DNA of 64,000 nucleotides from Ramlibacter pinisoli (GTDB taxonomy: Bacteria > Pseudomonadota > Gammaproteobacteria > Burkholderiales > Burkholderiaceae_C), in NCBI RefSeq assembly GCF_009758015.1, contig NZ_WSEL01000003.1, positions 1,054,001 through 1,118,000 on the forward strand. Reading direction: 5' to 3'. Position numbers and translations under genes: made by a program. The notes beneath the pieces are model-generated. The model was not told where the DNA came from, did not search any database, and worked only from the letters and a program-made list of their open reading frames with translations. Position 1 is the first letter of the stretch; each line of letters opens with the position of its first letter. Positions 15,553 to 25,056 of the stretch are shown here, piece after piece.

Positions 15553-15559
15553 TCCTACA
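15553..15559 (+). promoter_or_regulatory. TCCTACA upstream element ahead of oxygenase 2
   Basis: GTTCCTACAGTG, 31 bases before the ATG at 15591, with a TTGACA at about 15536-15541. Position and orientation match the other copies. Confidence 0.4.
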
Positions 15560-15590
15560 GTGCCGGTATCGTTCTTGCTGAGTGGCCCCC

Positions 15591-16565
15591 ATGAGCATCC
15601 CCATCCTCGATCTGCAGGGCGCACTGTCCCGGGGCGGTCCACGCAGTGCCGAGGTGGCACGCCAGCTGCGCGCAGCCGCCGTCGGCTCGGGCTTTTTCTA
15701 CGTGCGCAACCACGGCGTCGCCGCGCAGCAGGTGGCGCGCCAGTTCGAGCTGGCCCGGCAGCTGCTGGAAGACGTGCCGCCGGGCACGCGCGAACGGCTG
15801 GACATGAAGAACTCGCCGACCCTGCGCGGCTACGAGCGCCTGGGCGCCCAGACGCTGGACCTGGACGCGAAGCCGGACCTGAAGGAAAGCTTCTATTGCG
15901 GCATGGCGTATCCGGCCGACCATCCCTACGTGAGGGCCGGCTACCAGACCTACGGCGGCAACCAGTGGCCGGCGCAGGTGCCGCAGGCGCCCGCGGTGTG
16001 CGAGGCGTACATCCGCAGCCTGCTGGCCCTCGCGCGCCGCCTGATGCAGTTGCTGGCGCTGTCGCTCGCACTGCCCGAGGACTACTTCGACGGCACGAGC
16101 GAGAGCCCGATGGTCACCCTGCGGATGCTGCGCTATCCCGCGCATCCGCCCGACGCGGACCAGCACACCTTCGGCGCCGGCGCGCACACCGACTGGGGCG
16201 CCATCACCATCCTGGCGCAGGATTCACATGGCGGGCTCGAGGTGTGCATGCCCGACGGCACCTGGGCCGACGCCACGCCCATCGACGGCTGCTTCGTCGT
16301 GAACCTGGGCGACATGATCCCGCGCTGGACCAACGGCCTGTACCACTCCAATCCGCACCGCGTGCGCAACCGGCACTCGTCGGGCCGCCCGCGGTTTTCG
16401 GTCCCCTTCTTCTACGAGCCGGACTACATGGCCCGCATCGAGGCCGTGCCCGGCACCGTCCCGGCCGGCGAGCAGCCGCGGTTCACGCCCTGCACGGCCG
16501 GCGAACACCTGGCCGAGATGTACCGGCGCACCTACGGCAAGCCTGCGGAGGGCACCCCGGCATGA
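15591..16565 (+). CDS. Isopenicillin-N-synthase-like Fe(II) oxygenase 2
   Basis: A 324-residue 2-oxoglutarate/Fe(II) oxygenase-superfamily enzyme. It starts with the family block SIPILDL (2-8), then GSGFFYVRNHGV (33-43). Iron ligands are His199-x-Asp201 (AHTDWG) and His256 (NPHRV), and the RxS pair is Arg268/Ser270. An upstream GTG at 15582 is possible, but the ATG at 15591 fits the family start. It overlaps the VOC gene at its 3' end (ATGA), suggesting joint translation. Divergent from the Bug/ThDP pair, with a shared LysR dyad. The substrate is unknown. Confidence 0.88.
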   Translation: MSIPILDLQGALSRGGPRSAEVARQLRAAAVGSGFFYVRNHGVAAQQVARQFELARQLLEDVPPGTRERLDMKNSPTLRGYERLGAQTLDLDAKPDLKESFYCGMAYPADHPYVRAGYQTYGGNQWPAQVPQAPAVCEAYIRSLLALARRLMQLLALSLALPEDYFDGTSESPMVTLRMLRYPAHPPDADQHTFGAGAHTDWGAITILAQDSHGGLEVCMPDGTWADATPIDGCFVVNLGDMIPRWTNGLYHSNPHRVRNRHSSGRPRFSVPFFYEPDYMARIEAVPGTVPAGEQPRFTPCTAGEHLAEMYRRTYGKPAEGTPA

Positions 16566-16957
16566 GGGTGAACTTCAACCTGTTCTGCCGCGACATCGAA
16601 GCGCAGATGGCCTTCTACCGCGACGTGCTGCAGCTGGCCGAACGCACCGAGCTGCGCTCGCCCCTGTACCGCGCACTGGCGGCACGCGACGTCGAGATCG
16701 GCTTCAATGCGCCCGGTGCGTACGAACTGCTCGGCCTGGGGCAACGGCGCCCGGACCAGCGGGGGCCCGCCCCCGTCACCGGCTACGCGACCTTCATGGC
16801 CGAGTCGCCGGCCGCCGTCGACGGCGCCGCGCAGCGGGCAGCCGAGCGCGGCGCGACGGTGGTGAAGGCGCCGTACCGCACGTACTACGGCGACTGGCAG
16901 GTGGTGCTGGAAGATCCAGAAGGCAACGTGTTCCGGGTGGGCGCGAAGGCCGACTGA
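16562..16957 (+). CDS. VOC (glyoxalase/bleomycin-resistance-like) family protein
   Basis: A 131-residue vicinal-oxygen-chelate fold protein (beta-alpha-beta-beta-beta repeats). It begins VNFNLFCRDIEAQMAFYRDVLQL and ends in the typical VVLEDPEGNVFRVG. Members bind a metal and act on vicinal oxygen substrates (lyase, dioxygenase, isomerase). Possible ligands are not complete enough to predict the reaction. It overlaps oxygenase 2 by four bases, so it probably acts on the same pathway product. A short convergent gap separates it from the c-subunit-like gene. Confidence 0.82.
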   Translation: MRVNFNLFCRDIEAQMAFYRDVLQLAERTELRSPLYRALAARDVEIGFNAPGAYELLGLGQRRPDQRGPAPVTGYATFMAESPAAVDGAAQRAAERGATVVKAPYRTYYGDWQVVLEDPEGNVFRVGAKAD

Positions 16958-16977
16958 AAGCGGGTCGCGCCTGGCGC

Positions 16978-17256
<279 letters not shown>

Positions 17257-17727
17257 TCAGGGAAGGCGGGCAATGACCTGGGAGGTAACGGCCGCCAGGT
17301 CGGCGGGCGCGACACGATCGGGCGCGAGTTCCGCCAGCGGCAGCAGCACGAAGGCGCGCTGGCGCATGCGCGGGTGCGGCACCGTGAGCGCCGGGCTGGC
17401 GATCGACGCCTGCCCGTACAGCAGCAGGTCGAGGTCGAGCGTGCGCGGCGCATGGTGCCAGGGCCTTTCGCGGCCGGCCGCCTGCTCGATCGCCTGCAGG
17501 GCGGCCAGCAGCGCGGGCGCGCTGAGCGTGGTGCGCAGCGCGGCGACGGCATTCACGAAGTCGGGGCCGCAGGCGTCGACCGGCGCGCTGCGGTAGAGCG
17601 ACGAGCGCCCCACCAGCGCGGTGCCGGGCAGGCGGCCGAGCGCGTCGAGCGCCGCGCGCACCGCCGCGGCAGGGTCACCCAGGTTGGCGCCCAGGCCGAC
17701 GAAGGCCGCGACCGGCTCGCGGCCCAT
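17257..17727 (-). CDS. folK: 6-hydroxymethyl-7,8-dihydropterin pyrophosphokinase
   Basis: A 156-residue folate-synthesis enzyme that transfers pyrophosphate from ATP to 6-hydroxymethyl-7,8-dihydropterin. The HPPK hallmarks are visible: VGLGANLGDP (10-19), SSLYRSAPV (42-50), FVNAVAAL (57-64), and RTLDLDLLLYG (95-105), whose two Asp bind magnesium, followed by PHPRMRQRAFVL (117-128). Length is normal. It starts two bases after the pcnB stop, as in many betaproteobacteria, so the two are an operon. Confidence 0.95.
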   Translation of the reverse strand: MGREPVAAFVGLGANLGDPAAAVRAALDALGRLPGTALVGRSSLYRSAPVDACGPDFVNAVAALRTTLSAPALLAALQAIEQAAGRERPWHHAPRTLDLDLLLYGQASIASPALTVPHPRMRQRAFVLLPLAELAPDRVAPADLAAVTSQVIARLP

Positions 17728-17729
17728 GC

Positions 17730-19328
17730 TCACTGCGCCGGCGGTTCGGCCGGCCGCTCGCCCGCCCCGGCCGCGCCGCCACCCGCGGCACCGGCCGGCT
17801 TGCGGCGGCGGCGGCGGCGCTTGGCCGGCACGGCGCCCGGCTCGGCATCGATGTGCTCGCCTTCCTCGGCGGGCGCCACGTCCGCCGGTTCGCCGGAGGA
17901 AGCCGGGCGCTCGGCCGGCGAGGCCTTCTCCTGCGGCTTGACCACCCGCACCCGGCGCGCGCCCTTGTGCTGCTCCTGGCGCACCTGGACCAGCAGGTCC
18001 TCGCGCCCGGCGTCGCTGGCGACGCTGAACTCCTGCCACCAGTCGGCCAGCACGACGTCGACCTCGCCGGCATCGGCACGCAGGCGCATGAAGTCGAAGC
18101 CGGCGCGAAAGCGCGGCTGCTCCACCAGGCTGAACGGCGAGCTGCCGGTGCGCTTCTCGAAGCGCGGCTGCATCATCCAGATCTCGCGCATGTCGGCGGC
18201 CAGCTTGCCGCGACCGGAGACGTCGCCGATGCGGGCGTTGAAGACGTCGTCGATCGCGTCCTGCAGGGCCGGGAACGGGTGCTGCTTCTGCTCCAGCCGC
18301 CCGGCCCAGCCGTCGCGCACGTCCGACCACAGCACGCTGGCGAGCAGGAAGCTGGGCGCGACCGGCTTGCCCTCCTGCACGCGGCGGTCGGTGTCCTGCA
18401 GGGCGGCGCGCACGAACGGCTGGTCGGCCCGCTCGACCACCAGGTCGAGCAGCGGGTAGATGCCGGTGGCCAGTTCCAGGCCGCGCAGCTGCTCGATGGT
18501 GGCGACCGCATGCCCGGTCTGCAGCAGCTTGAGCATCTCGTCGAACAGCCGGCTCTGCGGCACGTCGGCCAGCAGGCCCAGGGCGGGCTTGAGCGCCGCG
18601 CCGGTCTTGGGTTCGAGCTTGAAGCCGACCGGCGACAGCTTGGCCGCGAAGCGCACGGCCCGGATGATGCGCACCGGGTCCTCGCGGTAGCGCGAGACCG
18701 GGTCGCCGATCATGCGCAGCATCTTCTTGCCGGAGTCCTTGATGCCGCCGTGGTAGTCGACCAGGGTCTGGGTCTCCGGGTCGTAGTACATGGCGTTGAT
18801 GGTGAAGTCGCGCCGGGTCGCGTCCTCTTCCTGCGGACCCCACACGTTGTCGCGCAGCACGCGCCCGCTGGCGTCGACGGCGTGCTTCATGCCGGCGAGC
18901 TCGGAGCGGCTGGTCTTCTCGTTGCCGGCCACCGTCTCGGCGGCGGCGTTGTCCATGTAGGCGCGGAAGGTCGAGACCTCGATCACCTCGTGCTCGCGGC
19001 CGCGGCCGTAGACGACGTGCACGATGCGGAAGCGCCGGCCGATGATGAAGGCGCGCCGGAACAGGCCCTTGACCTGCTCGGGCGTGGCGTCGGTGGCGAC
19101 GTCGAAGTCCTTGGGACGCAGGCCCAGCAGCAGGTCGCGCACGGCGCCGCCGACGATGTAGGCCTGGTGTCCGGCTTCCTTGAGCGTGCGCACCACGTTG
19201 ACGGCGCGCTCGTCGACCAGCGACGGGTCGATGCCGTGCTCCTGCGGTCCGATCTCCTGGCGCTTGCCGAATTTCGGCTTGCGGCCGGCGCCGCCGCCCA
19301 GCAGCGACTCGATGAATTTTTTGATCAT
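17730..19328 (-). CDS. pcnB: Poly(A) polymerase I
   Basis: A 532-residue nucleotidyltransferase that adds 3' poly(A) tails to RNA and speeds its decay. The class II polymerase signature is VGGAVRDLLLG (59-69) with the catalytic carboxylates Asp74 and Asp76 (KDFDVATDAT). Later come RRDFTINAMYYD and the RNA-binding head/neck region. A highly basic C-terminal tail (KRRRRRRKPAG) favours poly(A) polymerase over a tRNA CCA-adding enzyme. It overlaps the upstream HAD gene by four bases and is followed by folK two bases on. Confidence 0.94.
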   Translation of the reverse strand: MIKKFIESLLGGGAGRKPKFGKRQEIGPQEHGIDPSLVDERAVNVVRTLKEAGHQAYIVGGAVRDLLLGLRPKDFDVATDATPEQVKGLFRRAFIIGRRFRIVHVVYGRGREHEVIEVSTFRAYMDNAAAETVAGNEKTSRSELAGMKHAVDASGRVLRDNVWGPQEEDATRRDFTINAMYYDPETQTLVDYHGGIKDSGKKMLRMIGDPVSRYREDPVRIIRAVRFAAKLSPVGFKLEPKTGAALKPALGLLADVPQSRLFDEMLKLLQTGHAVATIEQLRGLELATGIYPLLDLVVERADQPFVRAALQDTDRRVQEGKPVAPSFLLASVLWSDVRDGWAGRLEQKQHPFPALQDAIDDVFNARIGDVSGRGKLAADMREIWMMQPRFEKRTGSSPFSLVEQPRFRAGFDFMRLRADAGEVDVVLADWWQEFSVASDAGREDLLVQVRQEQHKGARRVRVVKPQEKASPAERPASSGEPADVAPAEEGEHIDAEPGAVPAKRRRRRRKPAGAAGGGAAGAGERPAEPPAQ

Positions 19329-20011
19329 GGGTGGGGGGAGAACAGGTTCAGGATACGCCAGCCGCGCTCGCGGGCCAGGGCGCGCAGGCGGTCGTCGGGG
19401 TTGGTGGCCACGGGGTGGTCCACCTGCTCCAGCAGCGCCAGGTCGTTCATGGAATCGGAATAGAAGGTGGCCTCGACGCCGGCCCAGTCCAGGCCGCGGT
19501 CGGCCAGCCACTGCCCGACGCGCACCGCCTTGCCCTCGCGGGTGGATGGCACGCCGTCGATCTCGCCGGTGATCCAGCCGTCGCCATCGCGGGCCAGCCG
19601 CACCGCGATGAGCGTCTCGACGCCGAAGGCGCGGGCGATGGGTTCGGTGACGAACTCGTTGGTGGCGGTGGCGATGACGACGGTGTCGCCTGCCCGCTGG
19701 TGCGTCTGCACCAGCTCCAGCGCCTCGGGCCGCAGCGCCGGCGCGATGACCTCGGCCATGAAGCGCTCGCGGGCGGCCAGCGCCGCCTCCCGGCCCTGCA
19801 GCCGGATGGCCTCGGTGGCGAAGCGCACGTAGTCGTGGACGTCGAGCGTGCCGGCCTTGTAGTGCTCGTAGAAGGCGTCGTTGCGCTGCTTGAAGACCAC
19901 CGGGTCGGTCCAGCCGATGGCCTGCGTGAACTCGCCCCAGGCGTAGTCGGAGTCGATCGGCAGCAGGGTGTGGTCGAGGTCGAAGAGGGCCAGCCTCAGC
20001 TTCTTATGCAT
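19325..20011 (-). CDS. HAD-IB family phosphatase
   Basis: A 228-residue haloacid-dehalogenase-superfamily phosphatase, SerB-like type IB. The catalytic motif I is DLDHT (Asp11 nucleophile, Asp13), motif II is Thr115 (VVIATATN), motif III includes Lys161, and motif IV is SDSMND (185-190). Close relatives act on phosphoserine-like or lipid phosphates, but the true substrate is not predictable. It is part of the minus-strand run hda, HAD, pcnB, folK, in a four-base overlap with pcnB. Confidence 0.9.
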   Translation of the reverse strand: MHKKLRLALFDLDHTLLPIDSDYAWGEFTQAIGWTDPVVFKQRNDAFYEHYKAGTLDVHDYVRFATEAIRLQGREAALAARERFMAEVIAPALRPEALELVQTHQRAGDTVVIATATNEFVTEPIARAFGVETLIAVRLARDGDGWITGEIDGVPSTREGKAVRVGQWLADRGLDWAGVEATFYSDSMNDLALLEQVDHPVATNPDDRLRALARERGWRILNLFSPHP

Positions 20012-20041
20012 ACGCAGGCCGCTTCGGGGGGAACCGTCTCT

Positions 20042-20719
20042 TCATTCGTTTTCCAGCATCGACCTGATCAGCGGGATGGTGATGGCGCGCTTGGTCTGCA
20101 GCGCGTAGGCATCCAGCTGGTCGAGCAACTGCATCAGGTGGCCCAGGTCGCGCGAGAAGCGCGTGAGCATGAAATCCATCACGTCGTCGCCGAGGAACAC
20201 GCCGCGCGCGTCGGCGGCCTGGCGCAGCACGGCGCGGCGTTCCGGGTCCGACAGCACCTGCAGCTGGAACACGTGGCCCCAGCCCAGGCGCGTGCGCAGG
20301 TCCTCGCGCAGCTGGAGGTCGGCCGGCGGCAGCGCGCCGGCCGCCAGCACGCCGCGCTGCAGCGCCTGGCAGCTGACGAACCAGGCGAAGGCCGCGTGCT
20401 GCTGCACCGCGGTGTACAGGTGGACGTCGTCCATCAGCACCACCGCCCAGCGTTCGTCGAACGACGGCGGCTCCAGCATCGAGGCATCGAGCCAGCCGAC
20501 GCGCGCGCCCTGCTCGCGCAGGGACTCCAGCACCGCCTTGAGCAGGTGGGTCTTGCCGCTGGCCGACGGCCCCCACAGGTAGGTGGGCACCGGCGACCGC
20601 GTCGGGCTGCCGGCCCACAGCTTCAGGTGGGCCAGCGTCGGCTCGTTGGGGCCCGGGCAAAAGCTCTCCAGCGTGGGCGCACGGGCCAGCGCAATGGGAA
20701 GGGTGAGCTGCTTCATCAT
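20042..20719 (-). CDS. hda: DnaA regulatory inactivator Hda
   Basis: A 225-residue AAA+ protein that works with the DNA-loaded sliding clamp to hydrolyse DnaA-bound ATP and stop re-initiation of replication. The N-terminal clamp-binding motif QLTLPI is at 4-9. The nucleotide-binding P-loop is in WGPSASGKTHLL (49-60) and the Walker B is VLMDDVH (94-100). The size fits Hda rather than DnaA, with no C-terminal DNA-binding domain. The start overlaps the stop of the upstream AI-2E transporter gene (ATGATGA). Confidence 0.92.
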   Translation of the reverse strand: MMKQLTLPIALARAPTLESFCPGPNEPTLAHLKLWAGSPTRSPVPTYLWGPSASGKTHLLKAVLESLREQGARVGWLDASMLEPPSFDERWAVVLMDDVHLYTAVQQHAAFAWFVSCQALQRGVLAAGALPPADLQLREDLRTRLGWGHVFQLQVLSDPERRAVLRQAADARGVFLGDDVMDFMLTRFSRDLGHLMQLLDQLDAYALQTKRAITIPLIRSMLENE

Positions 20720-21780
20720 CCTTGGTAAAGGCGGCTTGCCAGGTAACCCGATCGCACGCGCCGGATGGCGACCAGCAGCACGGCGCTGGCCGGCAGCGCC
20801 ACCAGCACGCCGACGAAACCGAACACCTGGGCGAACGCGAGCAGCGCGAAGATGACGGCCAGCGGGTGCAGCCCGATGCGCTCGCCCACCAGCCGCGGCG
20901 TGAAATAGAAGCCCTCCACCAGCTGCCCGGCGCCGTAGACGACCGCCACCATCACCAGGGCCTTGGCCGAGGCGAACTGCAGCAGCCCGGCCAGCAGGGC
21001 CAGCACCAGCCCGATGCCGAAGCCCAGGTAGGGCACGAACATCGCCAGCCCGGTGAAGATGCCGATGGGCAGCGCCAGGTCGAGGCCGAACAGCGCGAGG
21101 CCGACCGAATAGAACACCGCCATGATCAGCATCACCAGCAGCTGGCCGCGCAGGTACTGGCCGAGCACCTGGTCGGCCTCGTGCGAGAACGAATCGACGC
21201 CCGGGCGCGCCCGCGGCGGCACCAGCTCCAGCACGCGGACCACGAAGCGGTCCCAGTCGAGCAGCAGGTAGAACAGCGCCACCGGGATCAGGACCGCGTT
21301 GAACAGCAGCGTGAAGGCCAGGCTGCCGCCGACCTTGAGCGAGGACAGCAGGTGCAGCAGGGCCTCCTCGTAGTTGACCTCCAGGTATCGCAGGATCTGG
21401 GCCTTGAGGCTGGCCACGTCCAGCGCGACGTGGATGCCGAACTGCGCCAGCCAGGGCCGCACCGTGGCATCCAGCCAGTCGAACAGGGCCGGCAGCTGGT
21501 CGCGCATCAGCGGGATTTCCTTGGCCAGGATGGGCACCACCATGAAGAACAGCGAGACCAGCGCCAGCACGAACAGCAATTCGACCACCACCGCCGCCAC
21601 CGCGCGCGGCAGCCGGCCCCGGGCCTCGAGCCGGTCGACCAGCGGCGTGAGCGCATAGGCCAGCACCGAGCCGACCACGAACGGCGTCAGCACCGGCCCC
21701 AGCGCCCGCAGCACCAGCACTGACAGCAGCGCGATCAGCGCCCAGGTGGCGACACGTTTCTGGGTGGGTGTGAATTGCAT
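20716..21780 (-). CDS. AI-2E family (PerM/TqsA-like) membrane protein
   Basis: A 354-residue polytopic membrane protein of the AI-2E exporter family (UPF0118, PerM/TqsA). Hydrophobic segments cluster in three groups (about 10-45, 60-90 and 205-345), with the soluble region about 95-200. The block [30 protein letters not shown] is typical. Family members export autoinducer-2 or act as antiporters, but many are uncharacterised. It is divergent from purM across a 92-base gap carrying -10-like TAGAAT and TAAAAT sequences. Confidence 0.88.
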   Translation of the reverse strand: MQFTPTQKRVATWALIALLSVLVLRALGPVLTPFVVGSVLAYALTPLVDRLEARGRLPRAVAAVVVELLFVLALVSLFFMVVPILAKEIPLMRDQLPALFDWLDATVRPWLAQFGIHVALDVASLKAQILRYLEVNYEEALLHLLSSLKVGGSLAFTLLFNAVLIPVALFYLLLDWDRFVVRVLELVPPRARPGVDSFSHEADQVLGQYLRGQLLVMLIMAVFYSVGLALFGLDLALPIGIFTGLAMFVPYLGFGIGLVLALLAGLLQFASAKALVMVAVVYGAGQLVEGFYFTPRLVGERIGLHPLAVIFALLAFAQVFGFVGVLVALPASAVLLVAIRRVRSGYLASRLYQG

Positions 21781-21872
21781 CCGGGGGGTCGGTGGGGCGG
21801 GGACGGCGGATGGCCGCCGGTAAAATCCCTCAAATTCTATCGGGCGCCCTGCAGGGCCTGCCCTTGCCGCCC

Positions 21873-22904
21873 ATGAGCCACTCTCCCCTCTCGTACAAGG
21901 ATGCCGGCGTCGACATCGATGCCGGCGACGCGCTGGTCGAGCGCATCAAGCCGCTGGCCAGGAAAACCATGCGCGACGGCGTGCTGGCCGGCATCGGCGG
22001 CTTCGGCGCCCTGTTCGAGGTGCCCAAGCGCTACAAGGAGCCGGTGCTGGTGAGCGGCACCGACGGCGTGGGCACCAAGCTCAAGCTCGCGTTCGAGTGG
22101 GGCATGCACGACACGGTGGGCATCGACCTGGTGGCCATGAGCGTCAACGACGTGCTGGTGCAGGGCGCCGAGCCGCTGTTCTTCCTCGACTACTTCGCCT
22201 GCGGCAAGCTCGACGTGGACACGGCCGCCCGCGTGGTCGGCGGCATCGCGCGCGGCTGCGAGCTGTCGGGCTGCGCCCTCATCGGCGGCGAGACGGCCGA
22301 GATGCCCGGCATGTACCCGGCCGGCGAGTACGACCTGGCCGGCTTTGCCGTCGGCGCGGTCGAGAAGTCGAAGATCCTCACCGGCCGCGACGTGCGGCCG
22401 GGCGACGTGGTGCTGGGGCTGGCCTCCAGCGGCGTGCATTCGAACGGCTTCTCCCTGGTGCGCAAGTGCATCGAGCGGGCCGGCGCCGCCCTGCCCGCCA
22501 CGCTGGACGGGCAGCCGTTCCGCGATGCCGTGATGGCGCCCACCCGCCTGTACGTCAAGCCGGTACTGGCAGCGCTGGCGCAGCACCCGATCAAGGCGCT
22601 GGCCCACATCACCGGCGGCGGCCTGCTGGAGAACATCCCGCGCGTGCTGCCCGAAGGCACGGCGGCCCACCTGCGCGCCGGCAGCTGGCCGCGCAGCGAG
22701 CTGTTCGCCTGGCTGCAGCAGACGGCCGGCATCTCCGACTTCGAGATGAACCGCACCTTCAACAACGGCATCGGCATGGTGGTGGTGGTCGCCGCCGCCG
22801 AGGCCCAGGCGACCGCCGCCACGCTGCGCGCGCAGGGCGAGACCGTGCACGAGATCGGCGCCATCGCGGCGCGCGGCGACGGCGCCCCGGTCGTCGTCGC
22901 CTGA
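21873..22904 (+). CDS. purM: Phosphoribosylaminoimidazole synthetase (AIR synthase)
   Basis: A 343-residue purine biosynthesis enzyme that closes the imidazole ring of FGAM to AIR using ATP. The start [18 protein letters not shown], the block [11 protein letters not shown] (near 68-78), and [11 protein letters not shown] are hallmark. Length matches the family. The ATG at 21873 is used because the preceding in-frame residues (from 21792) are not family-like. A -10-like TAAAAT lies at 21821-21826. The MFS gene begins eight bases after its stop, so they may be co-transcribed. Confidence 0.96.
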   Translation: MSHSPLSYKDAGVDIDAGDALVERIKPLARKTMRDGVLAGIGGFGALFEVPKRYKEPVLVSGTDGVGTKLKLAFEWGMHDTVGIDLVAMSVNDVLVQGAEPLFFLDYFACGKLDVDTAARVVGGIARGCELSGCALIGGETAEMPGMYPAGEYDLAGFAVGAVEKSKILTGRDVRPGDVVLGLASSGVHSNGFSLVRKCIERAGAALPATLDGQPFRDAVMAPTRLYVKPVLAALAQHPIKALAHITGGGLLENIPRVLPEGTAAHLRAGSWPRSELFAWLQQTAGISDFEMNRTFNNGIGMVVVVAAAEAQATAATLRAQGETVHEIGAIAARGDGAPVVVA

Positions 22905-22911
22905 CGGCCCC

Positions 22912-24099
22912 ATGGGGACCGGGTCCGGCGCCCCCGCCCCCCGCCTGCCCCGCGCCATCTGGGCGCTGGGCTTCGTCAGCCTGCTGATGGACGTCTCGTC
23001 CGAGCTGATCCACAGCCTGCTGCCGGTCTTCATGGTCACCACGCTGGGCACCAGCATGCTGGCGGTCGGGCTGGTCGAAGGCGTGGCCGAGGCCACCGCG
23101 CTCATCGTCAAGGTCTTCTCGGGCGCGCTGTCCGACCACCTCGGGCGCCGCAAGCCGCTCGCCTTGCTGGGCTACGGCCTGGGCGCACTCTCCAAGCCCC
23201 TGTTCGCACTGGCCAGCACCACCGGGATGGTGGTGACGGCCCGCCTGGTCGACCGCATCGGCAAGGGCATCCGGGGCGCGCCGCGTGACGCGCTGGTGGC
23301 CGACCTGGCACCGCCGGCGATGCGCGGCGCCGCCTTCGGCCTGCGCCAGTCGCTGGACACCGTCGGCGCCTTCCTCGGCCCGGTGCTGGCGATCGGGCTG
23401 ATGCTGCTGTGGGCGGACGACTTCCGGGCCGTGTTCTGGGTCGCGGTCATCCCGGCCGTGCTGTGCGTGGCGCTGCTGGTGGTGGGGGTGCGCGAGCCCG
23501 AGCCCCGCGGCGGCCCGCGCCGCTCCAACCCGATCCGGCGCGACAACCTGCGCCAGCTGTCGGGCGCCTACTGGTGGGTGGTGGCGGTCGGCGCGGTGTT
23601 CACGCTGGCCCGCTTTTCCGAGGCCTTCCTGGTGCTGCGCGCGCAGCAGGGCGGACTGCCGGTCGCCTGGGCGCCCGCGGTGCTGATCGCCATGAACGTG
23701 GTCTACGCGGCCGGCGCCTACCCGTTCGGCCGCCTGGCCGACCGGCTCGACCAGCGCCTGCTGCTCGCCGCCGGCCTGCTGCTGCTGGTGGTCTCGGACC
23801 TGCTGCTGGCGGCGGCCGGGGCCGGGCCGCTGCTGTGGGCCGGGATCGTGCTGTGGGGCCTGCACATGGCGATGACCCAGGGCTTGCTGGCCACCATGGT
23901 GGCGGCCACGGCGCCGGAGCACCTGCGCGGCACCGCCTTCGGCCTGTTCAACCTGGCCAGTGGCGTGGCGCTGCTGGTGGCCAGCGCGCTGGCGGGCTGG
24001 CTGTGGGACCGCTGGGGGCCGGCCACCACCTTCCTGGCCGGCGCCGCCTTCAGCGTGCTGGCGCTGGCCGGGCTGCTGGCGCGGCGCCGGCCGGCGTGA
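22912..24099 (+). CDS. Major facilitator superfamily transporter
   Basis: A 395-residue 12-helix transporter. The loop 2-3 motif is LSDHLGRRKPL, and the matching half-site in the second half is GRLADRLDQRL. The N-terminus (GFVSLLMDVSSELIHSLLPVF) resembles the YajR/DHA1-like drug and metabolite exporters. The substrate cannot be read from the sequence. It lies eight bases after purM. The stop faces the SirB1 gene across a short gap with a GC-only palindrome at 24110-24124. Confidence 0.85.
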   Translation: MGTGSGAPAPRLPRAIWALGFVSLLMDVSSELIHSLLPVFMVTTLGTSMLAVGLVEGVAEATALIVKVFSGALSDHLGRRKPLALLGYGLGALSKPLFALASTTGMVVTARLVDRIGKGIRGAPRDALVADLAPPAMRGAAFGLRQSLDTVGAFLGPVLAIGLMLLWADDFRAVFWVAVIPAVLCVALLVVGVREPEPRGGPRRSNPIRRDNLRQLSGAYWWVVAVGAVFTLARFSEAFLVLRAQQGGLPVAWAPAVLIAMNVVYAAGAYPFGRLADRLDQRLLLAAGLLLLVVSDLLLAAAGAGPLLWAGIVLWGLHMAMTQGLLATMVAATAPEHLRGTAFGLFNLASGVALLVASALAGWLWDRWGPATTFLAGAAFSVLALAGLLARRRPA

Positions 24100-24147
24100 C
24101 GTGATCGGACCCCGGGGCCCCGGGACGGCCCTCGCGGGCGCGCCGGC

Positions 24148-25002
24148 CTAGCTGTTCTGGGCGCGGCGCAGGTCGGCCACGCGGTCGGCGATGGCGTCGA
24201 TGTCGAGCGAATCCTGCGCGTGGATGAGGTAGGTCTCGAGGTCGAGCACGGCCAGCGCGGCGTGGCCCTGCTCGGCATGCGCGAGGCCGCGGTCGCGGTA
24301 CTCGGCCCAGGCGTCCGGCAGCAGGATGAGCAGGCGGTCCTGGACGGCGATGAGCCGCTGCCAGTCCTCCTGGGCGCGGTGGATCTCCTTGAGGTTGCGC
24401 AGCATGCGGGCGATGACGTCGCGCGGCGGCGCTGCCTGCAGGTACAGCCCGAGCGGCACCTCGAAGTCGTCGATCAGCCCGCTGCGCCGCTTGTACGGCT
24501 CGAGGCGTTCGGACAATTCCTCGCGCGACAGCGACTGGCCGGTGAACGGATCGATGACGACCTGGCCCTTGGGCAGGTTCACCTTGACCATGAAGTGCCC
24601 CGGGAAGCACACGCCACGCGCATGCAGTCCCAGCCCCTGGGCCAGCTCGATCCACAGGATGGCCAGCGAGATCTGGATGCCGCGCCGCGTGCGCAGCACG
24701 ACGTTGAGGTAGCTGTTGTCGGGGTCGCAGTAGTCGTTGACGTTGCCGCCGAACGAGAGGTCTCGGAAGAAGAACTGGTTGAGCGCGCGCAGCCGCTGCA
24801 GCGGGGCGGCGTCGGCCGGCAGGCGGCGTTTCAGGCGGGCGAGCAGCTGGTCGACGTCGCCGAGGACCTGCTGGACGTCGAGGTCGGGATATTCGTCCTG
24901 GGCGATGCAGGCGGCTGCCTCGAGCAGCGGGAAATGGTCGTCGTCCTGGACCAGAGTACGGAAGTAGTCCAGCGTGCTCGGGACTTCGAGGTTCAGCGCC
25001 AT
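24148..25002 (-). CDS. SirB1-family transglutaminase-like/TPR protein
   Basis: A 284-residue cytosolic protein of the SirB1 family: an N-terminal transglutaminase-like domain and a C-terminal TPR-like helical region (about 200-284). Diagnostic blocks are [21 protein letters not shown] (written in parts here: [19 protein letters not shown]) and [14 protein letters not shown] with [11 protein letters not shown]. The role is unknown; relatives sit near prfA/prmC in other bacteria. The start is the ATG at 25000-25002. It follows murJ on the same strand. Confidence 0.85.
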   Translation of the reverse strand: MALNLEVPSTLDYFRTLVQDDDHFPLLEAAACIAQDEYPDLDVQQVLGDVDQLLARLKRRLPADAAPLQRLRALNQFFFRDLSFGGNVNDYCDPDNSYLNVVLRTRRGIQISLAILWIELAQGLGLHARGVCFPGHFMVKVNLPKGQVVIDPFTGQSLSREELSERLEPYKRRSGLIDDFEVPLGLYLQAAPPRDVIARMLRNLKEIHRAQEDWQRLIAVQDRLLILLPDAWAEYRDRGLAHAEQGHAALAVLDLETYLIHAQDSLDIDAIADRVADLRRAQNS

Positions 25003-25056
25003 GTGGTTCGTTGTAATGGACCCGCACGGCAGCGTCAAGGCGACCCCGGCGTGCCT

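Noticed and set aside
17730-19328. Reading pcnB as a tRNA CCA-adding enzyme
   Set aside because: The two enzymes share the catalytic domain, but the long basic C-terminal tail and the folK neighbour favour poly(A) polymerase.
24110-24124. GC-only palindrome between the MFS and SirB1 genes (CCCCGGGGCCCCGGG)
   Set aside because: It could be a weak convergent terminator, but there is no T-run on either side and such runs are common in this GC-rich DNA.
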